Positions 12,400 through 23,178 of a DNA stretch of 64,000 bases are shown here, piece by piece. Source of the stretch: Anthonomus grandis grandis (taxonomy: Eukaryota; Arthropoda; Insecta; Coleoptera; Curculionidae); NCBI RefSeq assembly GCF_022605725.1, contig NC_065547.1, positions 23,911,167 through 23,975,166 on the forward strand. Direction: 5' to 3'. Under the pieces are notes generated by a model. The model did no database searches. It was not told the DNA's origin and saw nothing but the letters and a program-made list of their open reading frames with translations. Each line of letters starts with the position of its first letter. The stretch's first letter is position 1. The position numbers were made by a program, and so were the translations under genes.

Positions 12400-12745
12400 T
12401 TAATCAAATGTTAGTACTGTCCTTATTCAAATTTTAACTTGCCAAATGTCTATAAAATTAAAAACAGAAGGGTTTTTCTTTTTGTTCTACAGATTAATGT
12501 TGATAATAACAATCCAATTATAAACATCATCTTCTGTGCTTTTTTTTAGTCTAAATTCATATTATTTTTGTTTTTTGAAAATGCTTTTATATATTATTTA
12601 AGCACTTTTTATTTTTTTCCAAAGTTATTTATTAATCAAATTAGTCTGTAATTACTTTTGAAATTTCATTGTAATTGCCTGATTTAAATATTGGAGTCAC
12701 AACAGACACTTTTTACACACTACACACAGTTTCATGAATGATAAG
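12400..12745 (-). pseudogene. Short LINE reverse transcriptase relic
   Basis: On the - strand, frame-shifted pieces read VVTPIFKSGNYNEISKVI (about 12705-12640) and later FRLKKSTEDDVYN followed by NKKKNPSVF (about 12560-12470). These match the conserved T-PIFKSGD--N and FGFRK--ST-DA--N boxes of CR1/Jockey-like reverse transcriptases, in the right order. Stops and frameshifts are frequent. No ends are visible. Confidence 0.55.
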
Positions 12746-14000
12746 TGAGTAGTAAAAGATAGAATAAGTTATCAACTCTATAAGGGTAATGAAAAAATAG
12801 AGTTAGGATTTGTTTTTTTTCTTAAAAATCTTTTAAAATGTGTAAAAATTGTACTCTGTGTTTTTTTATTAAACATACTACTAATTTCAGCCTCATTTAA
12901 ACTTAGGTTAATTTCCTGATTACCATGCTTCTAAATACTATTAACTTCTCTTTTTAATAAAATGTCCTATATTCTAGTTTATATAGGGTTTTCTTTTCCT
13001 GATTTCACTATTTAATTTGATAATTTTTTTTAATAAACTTATAAGTTGCTTATTTAGTTAGTAGATCTAATTTATTTATATTTTTTTATATTTTTAATAA
13101 GTTGACCAATAAAATAATGATCAGTTAGAGAAGTTGTTATTATATAGGGTTTAATCAAAGTATATAGATTTCAATAATTTGTTAGACTGTGGTTTAATGT
13201 CATATTACCTTAAATCTAACTTATCTATTTTTAGGGAAATATGATCAATGGTTGTAAAGAGTCGTTATATTCTCTTCTCGACCGATAAATAAATGAAAAG
13301 TATGCAATCTATGTCACAATACTTTCTGTACTTTCATGTAAGGACGTTATATTTACTGCTTAATGTAAAATATTATTTAATAATTAGATTCTCTTCGTTG
13401 TTTTATTGAAGATCTTATAACAGAGAATTAACAACTTTTTAAGGTTACGCATGATGCCAGAAAGTAAATAACACTATATTAGACCAAGAATTTAAGCAAA
13501 TTTAATAGCTTGTTTCATTGTCATTACCCTTTATGATCTAAAATCATTAACCACTCCTCCTTTGAGATTCTATTTGAATGTCCTTTTTTTGCTGAAAGTA
13601 AAGCATTATGGAAACTTTAATCAGGCAGACTACAAACAGAGCTAATAAACAAATTTAGTAGATCTAAATATAATAGGTTGGCATTCTTTGCTTAATGGAT
13701 GAAAACAAAGAAAACACAGACTTAAGATTTTTCTGTTCTGTTCGGAAAATTCTAACTGTTCTTTTTACAATTTCGGATTGCATTAAAACGCCCTTGTTTA
13801 AAAATATTAATCCTTTTAAATTCTATGCCGTAGTAAATCTGAAAACCTTAAGTCCTTATATTGATAGGGCCCAGTTGTTTTATTTATTAGTCGCTTAGAG
13901 CGAGACAATTTAAACACATTTAATAAGTCATTCATAGTAAATATAGCGTTGTTCGTTAGCAATAAGTACGTATTTTACACTAAGTAAAGAAATAAAGCTT
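12746..14000. other. AT-rich stretch without recognised genes
   Basis: Only short chance frames are present. No splice-linked coding blocks or TIRs were noticed. Confidence 0.5.
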
Positions 14001-14947
14001 CTATGGATTTATTGCGGTTTTGCTCGTTGCAGGAATCTGAGCACATACTTCTCTGGCGTATTTTGGAATTGTTTTTAGCCACTCGGATAATGCACTTCCA
14101 ATTTCAGAACTTCCTCGTTGGTTGTTAGTTTCCGTCAACGCATAGCTACATACGCTATTTGGTATTGTTGCTTCATACATAGTCAATTTAAATGCATAAT
14201 TTCATGCTAAAATAAAACTGCGACACGTCGGAAAAAGAATTCGTCAAAACATTTTGCAAATTAAAGGTTATACTTAGAAAATGCTTATCATTTAAGGATT
14301 GTGCATGTTGGCTACACTTGCTTCATTATGCTGATGTACATATGTGATTTTGGTATTCCTCTAGGGTTGTAAGTTTATTTTTATATTGGTCACAAATGGG
14401 ACATTGATCTTTTTTAGGCTTGAAAAAAGCCAAATTATATTGAGTGCAACAGAATGTTATGTTGCTTCAGAATTTTTCTTATCACATCCTTCCACTAAAA
14501 ACTTTAACATTTTTGTAATTGGTAAGGACCTAAGTATTTCCTACAATAATGGGATTCGAGAAGAAAAAACTCCTGCCATATTTTATTACCTGGCGTCTAT
14601 CATAATTTAATTGCCAGTAATTAGCATATACAGTAGTGGCCAAAATTATAGCAACAAATCTGAATTTTACTAATATTTAATAATAACTATTATATGTATG
14701 TTTTAATCGTAAAAGTACGCCACTGGTTTAGATGGCCTCTTAATATTTAAACAAAATTTCTCATTCAAATAAAAAAAAGCCTACCTGTTTTTTTGCTGAC
14801 AATAAATATTTGTAATTGCAAATATTTCACCTGGTCATAATTATAGCCACATTTGAATTTTAGTGCTCTTTCAATCTGTTGAAGTGCAATATTGAAACAA
14901 TATATATTGTGATTTCTCGGTAGTTATTAACTTATTTAAATAACAGT

Positions 14948-16150
14948 ATGAGTCGTGGTAAAACCGTGTCTGTTGAAGTGAGGCAACTTATAATTAATCA
15001 GTATAAGTCAGGCATCAAACAGTCATCCATTGCAAAAAATTTTGCTCTTCACAGATCAGTTGTATCACGTATAGTGAAAAGATACAATAACACAGGGCTA
15101 GTAGTACCCAAAAAAAATTCGGGACGTCCCCGGAAAACTTCAAAAAAAAGTGACAAAATGATTGTTCGGATTTCCAGGCAAAACCCATTTTTGTCCTCTT
15201 CAAAAATTAAAGGGCTTTTGGATGGCAGTGGGTGTTCCGATCTTAGTGAACGATCCATAAGGCGGCGTCTATTTGAAAATAAGTTGTTTGGACGCAGACC
15301 AGCAAAAAAGCCTCTTCTTTCCAAGAAGAACGTGAAGGCCCGACTTAAATTTGCTCGAGAACACCAGGGCTGGACTATTGATCAGTGGCGCAGAGTTATT
15401 TTTAGCGATGAATCAAAATTCAATTTATTTAAAAGTGATGGTGCTGCATACGTTCGATGTCCTGTAGGCAAAAGATTTAATCCTCGGTACACTTCTCCTA
15501 CAGTTAAGCATTGTGGTGGTTCAGTTTTAGTGTGGGACTGTTTTTCGGGGTATGGTATGGGACCTCTTCACAGAATAGAAGGGATTATGGATCGATTTAT
15601 GTACAAGGATTTATTAAAGAATGTTATGTTACCCTATTCTGAAGAAAATATGCCGCTGTTATATCAATTTCAACATGACAATGATCCAAAACATTCTTCA
15701 AGGCTAATAAAAGAGTTTCTCCATGATGAAAAAATTAATGTTATGAAGTGGCCCTCCCAATCTCCGGATTTAAATCCAATAGAAAATCTTTGGGAAATTG
15801 TGGATAACAGGTGTAGAACCAGGAATTTCAAAAATGCTGGAGAACTTTTCGAAGCTCTTCAGGATACTTGATTGTCAATCGATCATGATGTTATAAACAA
15901 ACTTATTTTATCCATGCCAAAAAGATGCAATGAAAAAATTAATGTTATGAAGTGGCCCTCCCAATCTCCGGATTTAAATCCAATAGAAAATCTTTGGAAA
16001 ATTGTGGATAACAGGTGTAGAACCAGGAATTTCAAAAATGCTGGAGAACTTTTCGAAGCTCTTCAGGATACTTGGTTGTCAATCGATCATGATGTTATAA
16101 ACAAACTTATTTTATCCATGCCAAAAAGATGCATCTGTTATAAGGGCTAA
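14948..16150 (+). pseudogene. Tc1-like DD34E transposase, one nonsense codon plus tandem duplication
   Basis: The frame starts at ATG 14948. A bipartite N-terminal paired-type HTH (residues about 5-110, with the GRPRKTS hinge at about 60) is followed by the DDE catalytic core: D154 in FSDES, D244 in HDND, E279 in NPIENLW, with 34 residues between D244 and E279. A TGA at 15869-15871 (probably from TGG) ends the first frame after 307 codons, eight residues beyond the last normally conserved LQDTW block. The same frame reopens and repeats 68 codons including NPIENLW, then ends at 16150 with the natural-looking C-terminus PKRCICYKG. Apart from the stop the coding sequence is clean, implying a young copy. 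Confidence 0.88.
15726..16133 (+). repeat. 204-bp in-frame tandem duplication in the transposase
   Basis: Bases 15726-15929 and 15930-16133 are near-identical copies of 204 bases, exactly 68 codons, so the frame is preserved. Each copy carries the third catalytic residue motif NPIENLW (NPIENLWK in the second). The copies differ at only a few bases, including the TGA/TGG difference that puts a stop in the first copy. Confidence 0.9.
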
Positions 16151-16463
16151 AGGGTACTATACTAAATACTGAAGAATATTATTGTATTGTAATCTAATTT
16201 TGACTTTGGAGAATAAATAAATTGATTTTTCTAAAATGTGTTGCTATAATTTTGTCCAACCCGTTTCCTAAAAAAAATTCCCATTTTTTATTTCTTTTAT
16301 AAAGTAACAAAAAAATAAACATAAATAAAAAGCTTTGTAAAAAATACATCATAATATATACCAGTTTTTTTTCTAATCTACCACATCATATAATTTGAAG
16401 GAAAAATGTACTTGTTGCTATAATTATGGCCACTACTGTAGTTTTGCTCTATCTTCCAAACTA

Positions 16464-16708
16464 AAAGTACCAATTTAAAAAAGAACAATAAATGCATTTA
16501 TTAAATTAAAATATGTACACACTAAAAATATAATTTTTTATAAAAAATATTTAAGGAATCAGAATCGGTATCTACCTTACTAGGGAAAACGAACTAAATA
16601 CAAATAAGGCTAGACACAAAAATTTAAAAAACCAACAAAAATACCGTTAAAAATTGTTTCTAAATTAAACATTTTTAACATAATTATTATACTTTCTAGA
16701 GTATTTAC
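16464..16708. other. AT-rich spacer
   Basis: No feature was recognised beyond a polypyrimidine-plus-AG (CTTTTAG on the - strand) beside the Tc1 insertion point. Confidence 0.4.
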
Positions 16709-17043
16709 CTTCAGATGTTGCTAGCGGGGAAGCTAAAATGCTTGTATTTTTACCAGGTGCATCTTCTGATCTTACGGTAGAGTTATTAACTATTTTTGAA
16801 TGAAGCATAGTATTATCCTCTTTTAATATTCCTTTAATTTCACTTACTAATTCATCATATATGGGCCCTAAAACTAAATAATCTAGTTTAAAATGTTTGT
16901 TTACGAAACTAACCTATAAAATTTAAAAACCTTCTTAAACCAATTTAGAACTTACCTTCGGCATCAATATGAACTAAATTTTTTATTGATTTTTTGTAAT
17001 GCCGATTGGAATGATATATTGTAATGAGAGATATAGCGCTCAT
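16709..17043 (-). CDS. Possible two-exon fragment of an unidentified gene
   Basis: An ATG at 17043 opens a frame (MSAISLITIYHSNRHYKKS) that reaches a GAAG|GTAAG donor after 16956. An acceptor TAAACTAG before 16882 restores the same phase, and the next exon reads YLVLGPIYDELVSEIKG with a Ser/Thr-rich tail to a second donor (GAAG|GTAAAT) after 16709. The intron would be 73 bases. No third exon was found: the DNA beyond is transposon sequence. Upstream of the ATG the frame stays open and hydrophobic (LWFIINNYII), so the N-terminus might be longer. No family was recognised; it may be a pseudogene or a transposon exon. Confidence 0.25.
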
Positions 17044-17241
17044 TATAATATAATTATTTATAATAAACCACAAACTAGAGTTAGGTAGGCACAGCACAAA
17101 AACAAACTCAAACCGTAAACAAAACACAAATGATTAAGTAGAAAAATGTCATGCTCCAAAATGTTTAATGCTTGTTGGGTTAAAGTGACAATATATATCT
17201 TGATCGCATTAAAGTGCTATGTTTTTATAACTAAATATATA

Positions 17242-19143
17242 TACAGGGTGTCCATTTAATATCGCGGTGTTCGACTGCGGCTAAACCGTGAAACGGAAAA
17301 AACCTTTAATAGTGGAAATGTTAATTGAGTTAGAGGGACCACTTTTTAAAATTAGTTTGGTTGATACAGGCTGTCCAAAAAAAGCGTGGTACATACTTTG
17401 AACTTTTTTTTAAATGGAATTACCTATATTTTTTTTCTGAAATGGGAGTCTCATTTGACTCTCTTTTAACCCTAAAATTGTTTTTCTCTAAAATGCGACG
17501 TTGCCTAGTTATTAACAATTTAGAGAAATTTTCACGAAAATCAATGTTTCACTAAATTTTATTAATATTTACCACCGACGTTGTTTATCTTTTTGAAAAA
17601 TCTATGTAGAGTCCTTGGCTAAGTTCATTTTACCTTATAAAATTCCAAAATTTATTTATTTTTATACAGGGTGATCAAAATCGTTACTCAAATAATTATA
17701 TTTTTAATTAAATTTTGCGCCATAATAAAATAATAGTAGTTAGAGACAAATAATATTAACCCCTGATGCTATCTCATTTAAAAAAAAGAAATTTTGTCTT
17801 ACAAGTAAAAAGTTGGCCATAATTCACTTATTCTTTGTTGTGTGATGTCAATTATAATGTTTACTTATCAGTCATGTTAAGTAGATTTGTGTCAAAATGA
17901 ATTACTCTCAGCGATAATGAGTAAATTATTTACGTTATCGTTGAATGCCTTGGAAAGTTTTTTTGGCTTCAAGAGTTTATTAGAGAAAATTTCCTAATAA
18001 TTTCAAACATCCCCATTCATTAGTGAATATGATCTTCACTAATGAATATACGTTCCACAGAAATGATTTTGTGAATCTCCATCGACTTTTTATGAATAAT
18101 TTTGAACAATGATGGAGCATCAATGTTTGGGGGTGCAATATTACATGATTTTGTTATTGTTCCATCTTTTTTGAAAATCATTTAACAGGAAAAGTTTTTC
18201 TAAGTTTCTTAAGAGAGAATTTTCCGCACTTTCCGACTTTGTAAGGCATCAGTTGAAGGGTGCACAAGCTCACATTTGTACTGATGTCACAGATTGTGAT
18301 ATACGGTGATATTAATCTTTCTTGTGGCATTTTCCAACGGACCTATTTGTAAGTCATTTTTTGTCTTACTGTAATTTTCGGATTTTCTCCAACCGACTTG
18401 GTGAATGCCAATTTGATTTCTTCATTTAAAACTGTGTTTGTTCTAGTTTGTTTTTTGTACTCTACGCTTACGGTATACTTTAATAATTCTCAAGTAAAAT
18501 TAAACGTTGTAATGCCTATGAAAAATAAGTGTCACTCTTCCTTTAAGAATAAATTTTGAGAAAACGGTTAGAGATAAACGCAAACTTGTTGGTATCAAAA
18601 AAAAGAATGCTCTATCAAAATGAGTTACTAGATATAGGGTGTTCTATTTAAAAAAATAGCGCAAAATTTAATTAAAAATATAATTATTTGAGTAACGATT
18701 TTGATCACCCTGTATAAAAATAAATAAATTTTGGAATCTCATAAGATAAAATGAACTTAGCCAAGGACTCTACATAGATTTTTTAAAAACATAAACAACG
18801 TTGGTGGTAAATATTAATATTTAATTAAAACATTGATTTTCGTGAAAACTTCTTTAAATTGTTAATAACTAGGCAACGTCGCATTTTAGGGCAAAATAAT
18901 TTTAGGGCTAAAGAAAGAGTCAAATGAGACTGCCATTTCAGAAAAAATATATAGGTAGTTCTATTCTTCCATTTAAAAAAAGTTTAAAGTATGTATCACG
19001 CTTTTTTGGGACACCCTGTATCAACCAAACTAATTTTAAAAAGTCATCCCTCTAACTCAATTAACATTCCCACTATTAAAGTTTTTTTCCATTTCACGGT
19101 TTAGCCGCAATCGAGCACCGCGATATTAAATGGACACCCTGTA
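17242..19143. mobile_element. Palindromic mariner-like element with three concentric TIR sets
   Basis: Arms of about 480 bases (17242-17720 and 18659-19143) are inverted copies of each other. Each arm holds the terminal motif TACAGG(G/C)TG three times: at 17242, 17365 and 17665 on the left, mirrored at 19143, 19020 and 18714 on the right. Between the arms a + strand transposase relic reads EYTFHRNDFVNLH, FMNNFEQ and NVWG (about 18040-18140), then HLTGKVFLSFL (18175-18215), matching the mariner-like DUF4817-type core, but no catalytic triad survives. Flanking bases are AT-rich, consistent with TA insertion. Confidence 0.75.
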
Positions 19144-19329
19144 TATACCATTTTTCTTTTTTGGGGACTTATGACAGTATAATAATTATTATTATATCGA
19201 TTATATAATAATTTATGATATAATTTGTATGTATCTGTTTCTAAAGCGTGGGAGACTTCATTAGTTATTGTAGATAAAGGTATTTTATTTTTAAGTAACT
19301 TGGTTCAAAAACAAAAAAAACTGTAACTT

Positions 19330-19625
19330 TCGACTTGATCACATGCAATATACCTCAGGTGGCGCCCTCTGCAATATATAGCGAATCCGTAAACGGATTT
19401 CAATTTCTCGTTTCAAAAAACCCCCTCACACCAAATTTTAATTTAATATCTTATAAAACACTCGGCTTACTTCAAAAAAACGATTTTATATTTCTCATTT
19501 TTAAGCCCTGTATATTAAATACCGAGCGCCCAATTAAAAAATGGCATAACGAAAGTCGCATTATTTTGGTCCACCCTATATGTGGCTGGCGCATTGGTCT
19601 CCTTTTTCTGGACGCCCTGTATAGA
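19330..19625. repeat. Fragment with TACAGGGCG-type termini
   Basis: Bases near 19612-19621 read CGCCCTGTATAG and near 19507-19515 CCCTGTATA, the right-end signature seen in the other mariner-like elements here. CCACCCTATAT lies at about 19570. A 107-codon frame crosses the fragment but reads through these TIR-like motifs, so it is not treated as a gene. Confidence 0.45.
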
Positions 19626-20214
19626 GTTGTTTATTTTTACTATATAAAACCTTGCTAATTACAAACCCTCATTAAATCATCTATATTGTGATTTTTATTG
19701 ATGGTTGATTGGTTGTACCTATTGATGTGGAAATACTGTATATAGAAGGAATGTAAAAGTCGTAATAGTAAAATTATAAAGAAAATAAAAGTGTTTTTAA
19801 CTGAATTTGATAAGTAAATACAAACAAAAATTTATCATTTTTATGGTATTTGGATTTATAAGATTCAAGTTTAAGTTTAGAATTATAAGATTTAAGATTA
19901 TCAGAATAATAAAACAAATATTTTAAAGTGTCTATTTTGTCTTTGTAAACATAACCTCTCAAAAACTTTAATTGTTTTGTTTCCCTACAATTGCCACAAC
20001 TGAAACTTGTCAGAGTGACCAACATCCAAAGGACACAATCAAGTAAAATGGCGGCCCCCTAGTAGTGGTCATTTACTTTTCACTGAATTGGCAGTCCAGA
20101 TATATTTATTAAGCTCGTGTCTACGATATATTGATTGATTGATATTGATAATAATGAATTGTGACAGAGATCAAAGAGCAGAAGTAGAAAATAGTATCCA
20201 GACATTTTCCCACT
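19626..20214. other. Unassigned stretch
   Basis: A - strand 83-codon frame (19774-20025) begins MLVTLTSFSCGNC and then becomes Lys/Tyr-rich. GCGGCCGCC-like sequence (GGGGGCCGCCATTTT on the - strand) lies just upstream, as in some insect 5' UTRs. No homology was recognised. The last eight bases (20207-20214) are the left target duplication of the next element. Confidence 0.35.
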
Positions 20215-20524
20215 CTTAGACGAGGAAAAAGATTGGACATGTAATACAAGCAGCTGATGTGTGACCGACCGGCTCTGGAATAGTTGATCAGTGACGTATC
20301 TTGAAATATTGTTTGTTATCCGTTTATTTTTTTTTTGTACCCATAAAAATTCGATTAATTTTTTTTTATTGATATATAATTTGTGTTCATATATCTCTTG
20401 TATACCGTTTCCCCGTAGTTTTTTAAATACATATTAGCTTAAATTAAACACCTTTTTTCTATTTTTTTGCCAAAACTCCAGATTAAAGATGTATTTATTG
20501 ATTTGGTTTATATATTGTAAGTAT

Positions 20525-20660
20525 ACAGGGTGTTTCCTAACTACGGTACGAAACTATACAGGGTGAATCGTTAGGTCGTTTTATGAAAAAAAGTTCCTAT
20601 GAACGTATGTCGGGGGTTACTTTGTTTCTGAGATACAGGGCGATAAAGGTTCAAAAAAAT
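20525..20660. repeat. Inserted TIR fragment of a mariner-like element
   Basis: TACAGGGTGTTTCCTAAC at about 20525 and TACAGGGTGAATCG about 35 bases later, followed by ATACAGGGCG about 75 bases further on, form a tandem series of element termini on one strand. No matching right end was found nearby, so this is an isolated end or a decayed copy. Confidence 0.5.
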
Positions 20661-21239
20661 AACGGTATTTTAAAAATACTATAACTATCCTTAAACCGAT
20701 TTGGTTGAAATTTGGTGCAGTTATTTGAAGTTATAAGACGCTTATTTAGCTGTAACTAGATCGAAATTATTAGGTCCAGTGGCGTGTCAGTGGACACCAC
20801 ATGCTTATTGTTGAGAAAAAAACAAGGCCAATAATTAATTGTTTTGCAGCTTTTTATTTATTTTTGTATTTAAGCAACTATTATTTATATACTATTATTT
20901 ATTATATAACTTTACATAATAACAAAAAATGTATGAAAAACACATATATATTATAAATAATGAAAAAAACGAACATTAACTAGCTGAACTACAAAGCATA
21001 ATACATAAAAATATAAACAGAAAAAAATATTTGACGTACCTTTATTTAAAATACTTAGGTACCTAACATTATTGTTGCTACTGTCCCTTAAATTAAATTA
21101 CTTCTGACTGCCTTTTTGGTAATAAAATGAATCCTTTATTTAAATATTTCTGAATAAGAGTCCATTAAAAGATAAATATGATTATTACAAGTAGAATATA
21201 ATTTTTTAAGCAATCAAAACAATTTTCTTCAATACAAGA

Positions 21240-22935
21240 ATATATAATTTTGTGTGTCATGATTTAAAAAAAATTGTTTGTTTTAGTTTAGGTTGATTTA
21301 GTCTTAAAAAATGCTCTACAATTTTGTATATGATAATAGCATCTTTAGAGGGATATGTTAACCCACCATGTCTTTTTTGATTAATTAGAGAGTTCAAAAA
21401 ATGTTCTTTTTTTTTCAATTAATGACTTATTACATTGTTCACAGGTTGAAACTTTCTGCAAGTAATGGGATATAAAATAATAATTTGGTATGAAATTGCT
21501 TATTATATGAGTATTCATTATATATGAATGATCATGCCAAACTTGATGTAAAGGGCTTACATCTTCTATTATTTTAGTAGGAGGGGCTTTACTGAAATTC
21601 ATATGTAAATCAGGGTTGTTAAAACGAGAAGAACCTGCCATGATTCGTATATCTTGTAATATTTTTATCAGCATGTTAAGAATATGGCTTCAAATCTTGA
21701 AAATCAAGTTGGGCATTTTGAATCGTGCTTTGATGTGGTAAACAAGTATCAAATATTTGTCTTCAAAAATCATTAACTTTTGAAGAAAAAAAACTTAATA
21801 TTAAGGCAAATTTTCGTAAATCTAGGGAATATTTTTTCCCAGATTGACGTTTTAGTACTTCTTTTTTGCAATTTTTGCCACTCTGTCTAATATTAATACA
21901 TTTTCAAAAGAAACTAAATTTCTTGACTGTAAAAATTCATGTATAATGTTTTTTAAAGAAACAATTTTTTTCTTATCTTTTAATTTTTGTCCTAAAACTT
22001 TGATTTTTTTAAATTTCTTGTTTATTTTAATTTCTGATTACTTTTTATAACCTGTTTGAATAGCTACTTTCTGAGTTTTTTTTAAGTATCTTCATTAGAA
22101 GGAGTTCTAGTAAGGATAGATCATCATCAATGTGAGTTCACATCTTCGTTGCTCTTCTTTTTGTCTCCTAAAAAAAGCCACTTAAATTTTTTTAACATAA
22201 AGAGCTTTTTAAAAAAATGATACTAGACTTCTTTCAAATAACTTTTGATTAATATGATTACATTTTTATGGACTGGTAGGTCTGGAAATAGTGTTGGCAC
22301 AGCGTCATTTATAAAAAAGTGACTTTTCAAAATGTCTTGAACAAATCATTAGGTGAAGGTGTCCAATCTGAAATTCTCATTGTTTGGAATTTGGAAACCT
22401 AAAATAAAAATATGGTAAACATTGTGTTAATGTTCCCTTTACATTTTAACAGATAACCAAAAAGTAAAAAATTATACTCTTTAAAATTAATAATTAATTC
22501 TTTAACTACAAACATGTTTGAGTTTAATAATAATAAATATTATTTTTTTGGAAGAAAATAAATACATAATCATATTTACTTTTTTCGATCAATTTCTGCT
22601 AATGAGAAGCTTAATACACATATTATATAATAACATTTTCATTGTCAAAAACGAATTTAGACAAAACCATTAAAAACAAATATATAGAGCAATTAAGACA
22701 TACACCTTAATATTCATGAATAAAAAGTACAAAGAAAATACCAAAAATTACAAAAATAGTTATTATGAACTACATTATACTTATCACGTACCTTACTAAA
22801 CACTTAATGGGTGTATTGTAATGTTAATATGAATCTCTGGTTTTAAACAGGTTGACAATATTTACCTGTAAAAGGTGATTCCAGATTCTTTGGGTCATTT
22901 TGGCTTTTACAGCCAAAAGCACAACAAAACACCAT
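21240..22935 (-). pseudogene. P-like (THAP9-type) transposase relic
   Basis: Exon 1 (22935-22866) starts MVFCCAFGCKSQND, the opening of a THAP zinc finger (C-x3-C), and ends at a clean donor ACAG|GTAAAT. The acceptor TTTTAG near 22398 leads into a frame-shifted remainder of the THAP domain with HFFINDAVPTLFP (the AVPTLF motif) at about 22345-22300. Later come KYSLDLRKFALILSFFSSK and CLPHQSTI (about 21850-21745), matching the RNase-H-like core entry of P/THAP9 transposases, and a C-terminal block with CEQCNKSL and HGGLTYPSKDA (about 21445-21330). Multiple frameshifts and a large internal loss make it inactive. Confidence 0.72.
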
Positions 22936-23178
22936 ACTTCTATCCACAAATTATCGTTTTAAAACAGTTTTTTAGTCTGGCTCCAAAAAATGGCCGCCGA
23001 TCGAATATGTGACAGGGTCGGTAATCACCGGTAAAGCAGAGTTACACGTCTCCTCTCTTTCCTCGTCTAAGTTTCCACTATGTTTACCAATGTCAAGGGC
23101 GATAACTATCACTTTTGACAGTTCTTAAAAATTTCTAACCTCAACTTTTTAAAATCTATTTTACATATATTTGCATTT

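Larger units (their letters stand above)
14631..16438 (+). mobile_element. Tc1-type transposon (DD34E) with TA target duplication
   Basis: Terminal inverted repeats CAGTAGTGGCCAAAATTATA (left) and the complement TATAATTATGGCCACTACTG (right) match with one mismatch. The flanking TA dinucleotides at 14629-14630 and 16439-16440 are the expected Tc1/mariner target duplication. Total length is 1808 bases, about 200 longer than a typical Tc1 of this kind because of a 204-base internal duplication in the transposase. It is inserted in an older transposon relic and lies outside the two identified host genes. Confidence 0.93.
14001..16463 (-). pseudogene. Relic of an unassigned insect transposon (KPKKDQC-C...QNRN type), split by Tc1
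   Basis: On the - strand the pieces read: NYANYWQLNYDRRQ across the Tc1 insertion point (one TA copy removed), KPKKDQCPICDQYKN and EYQNHI (about 14420-14350), DKHFLSITFNLQNVL, then SVCSYALTETNNQRGSSEIG with WLKTIP (14186-14070) and a terminal CNEQNRNKS. This order (YW-L---RQ, KPKKDQC--C, TFDLQ-VL, W-E----RGS-EI, DNC--QNRN) recurs in many TE-like uncharacterised insect proteins. I recognise the pattern but cannot name the superfamily with confidence. Several frameshifts make it inactive, and the Tc1 at 14631-16438 interrupts it. Confidence 0.5.
20215..23071 (-). mobile_element. P-element-like transposon (THAP type) with 8-bp target duplication
   Basis: Imperfect TIRs of about 31 bases, CTTAGACGAGGAAA at 20215 and its complement TTTCCTCGTCTAAG ending at 23071, enclose 2857 bases. 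The flanks TTCCCACT (20207-20214) and TTTCCACT (23072-23079) agree at 7 of 8 positions. A length near 2.9 kb, 31-base TIRs and an 8-base duplication are the P-element signature. It encodes a THAP-domain transposase on the - strand. A foreign fragment with TACAGGGTG ends (about 20525-20650) lies within its 3' part. The right end is 107 bases upstream of the NADK2 ATG. Confidence 0.78.

Noticed and set aside
19335..19658. Plus-strand 107-codon frame as a host gene
   Set aside because: The frame runs through CCCTGTATA and GGACGCCCTGTATAG element termini, so it is chance coding in a repeat.
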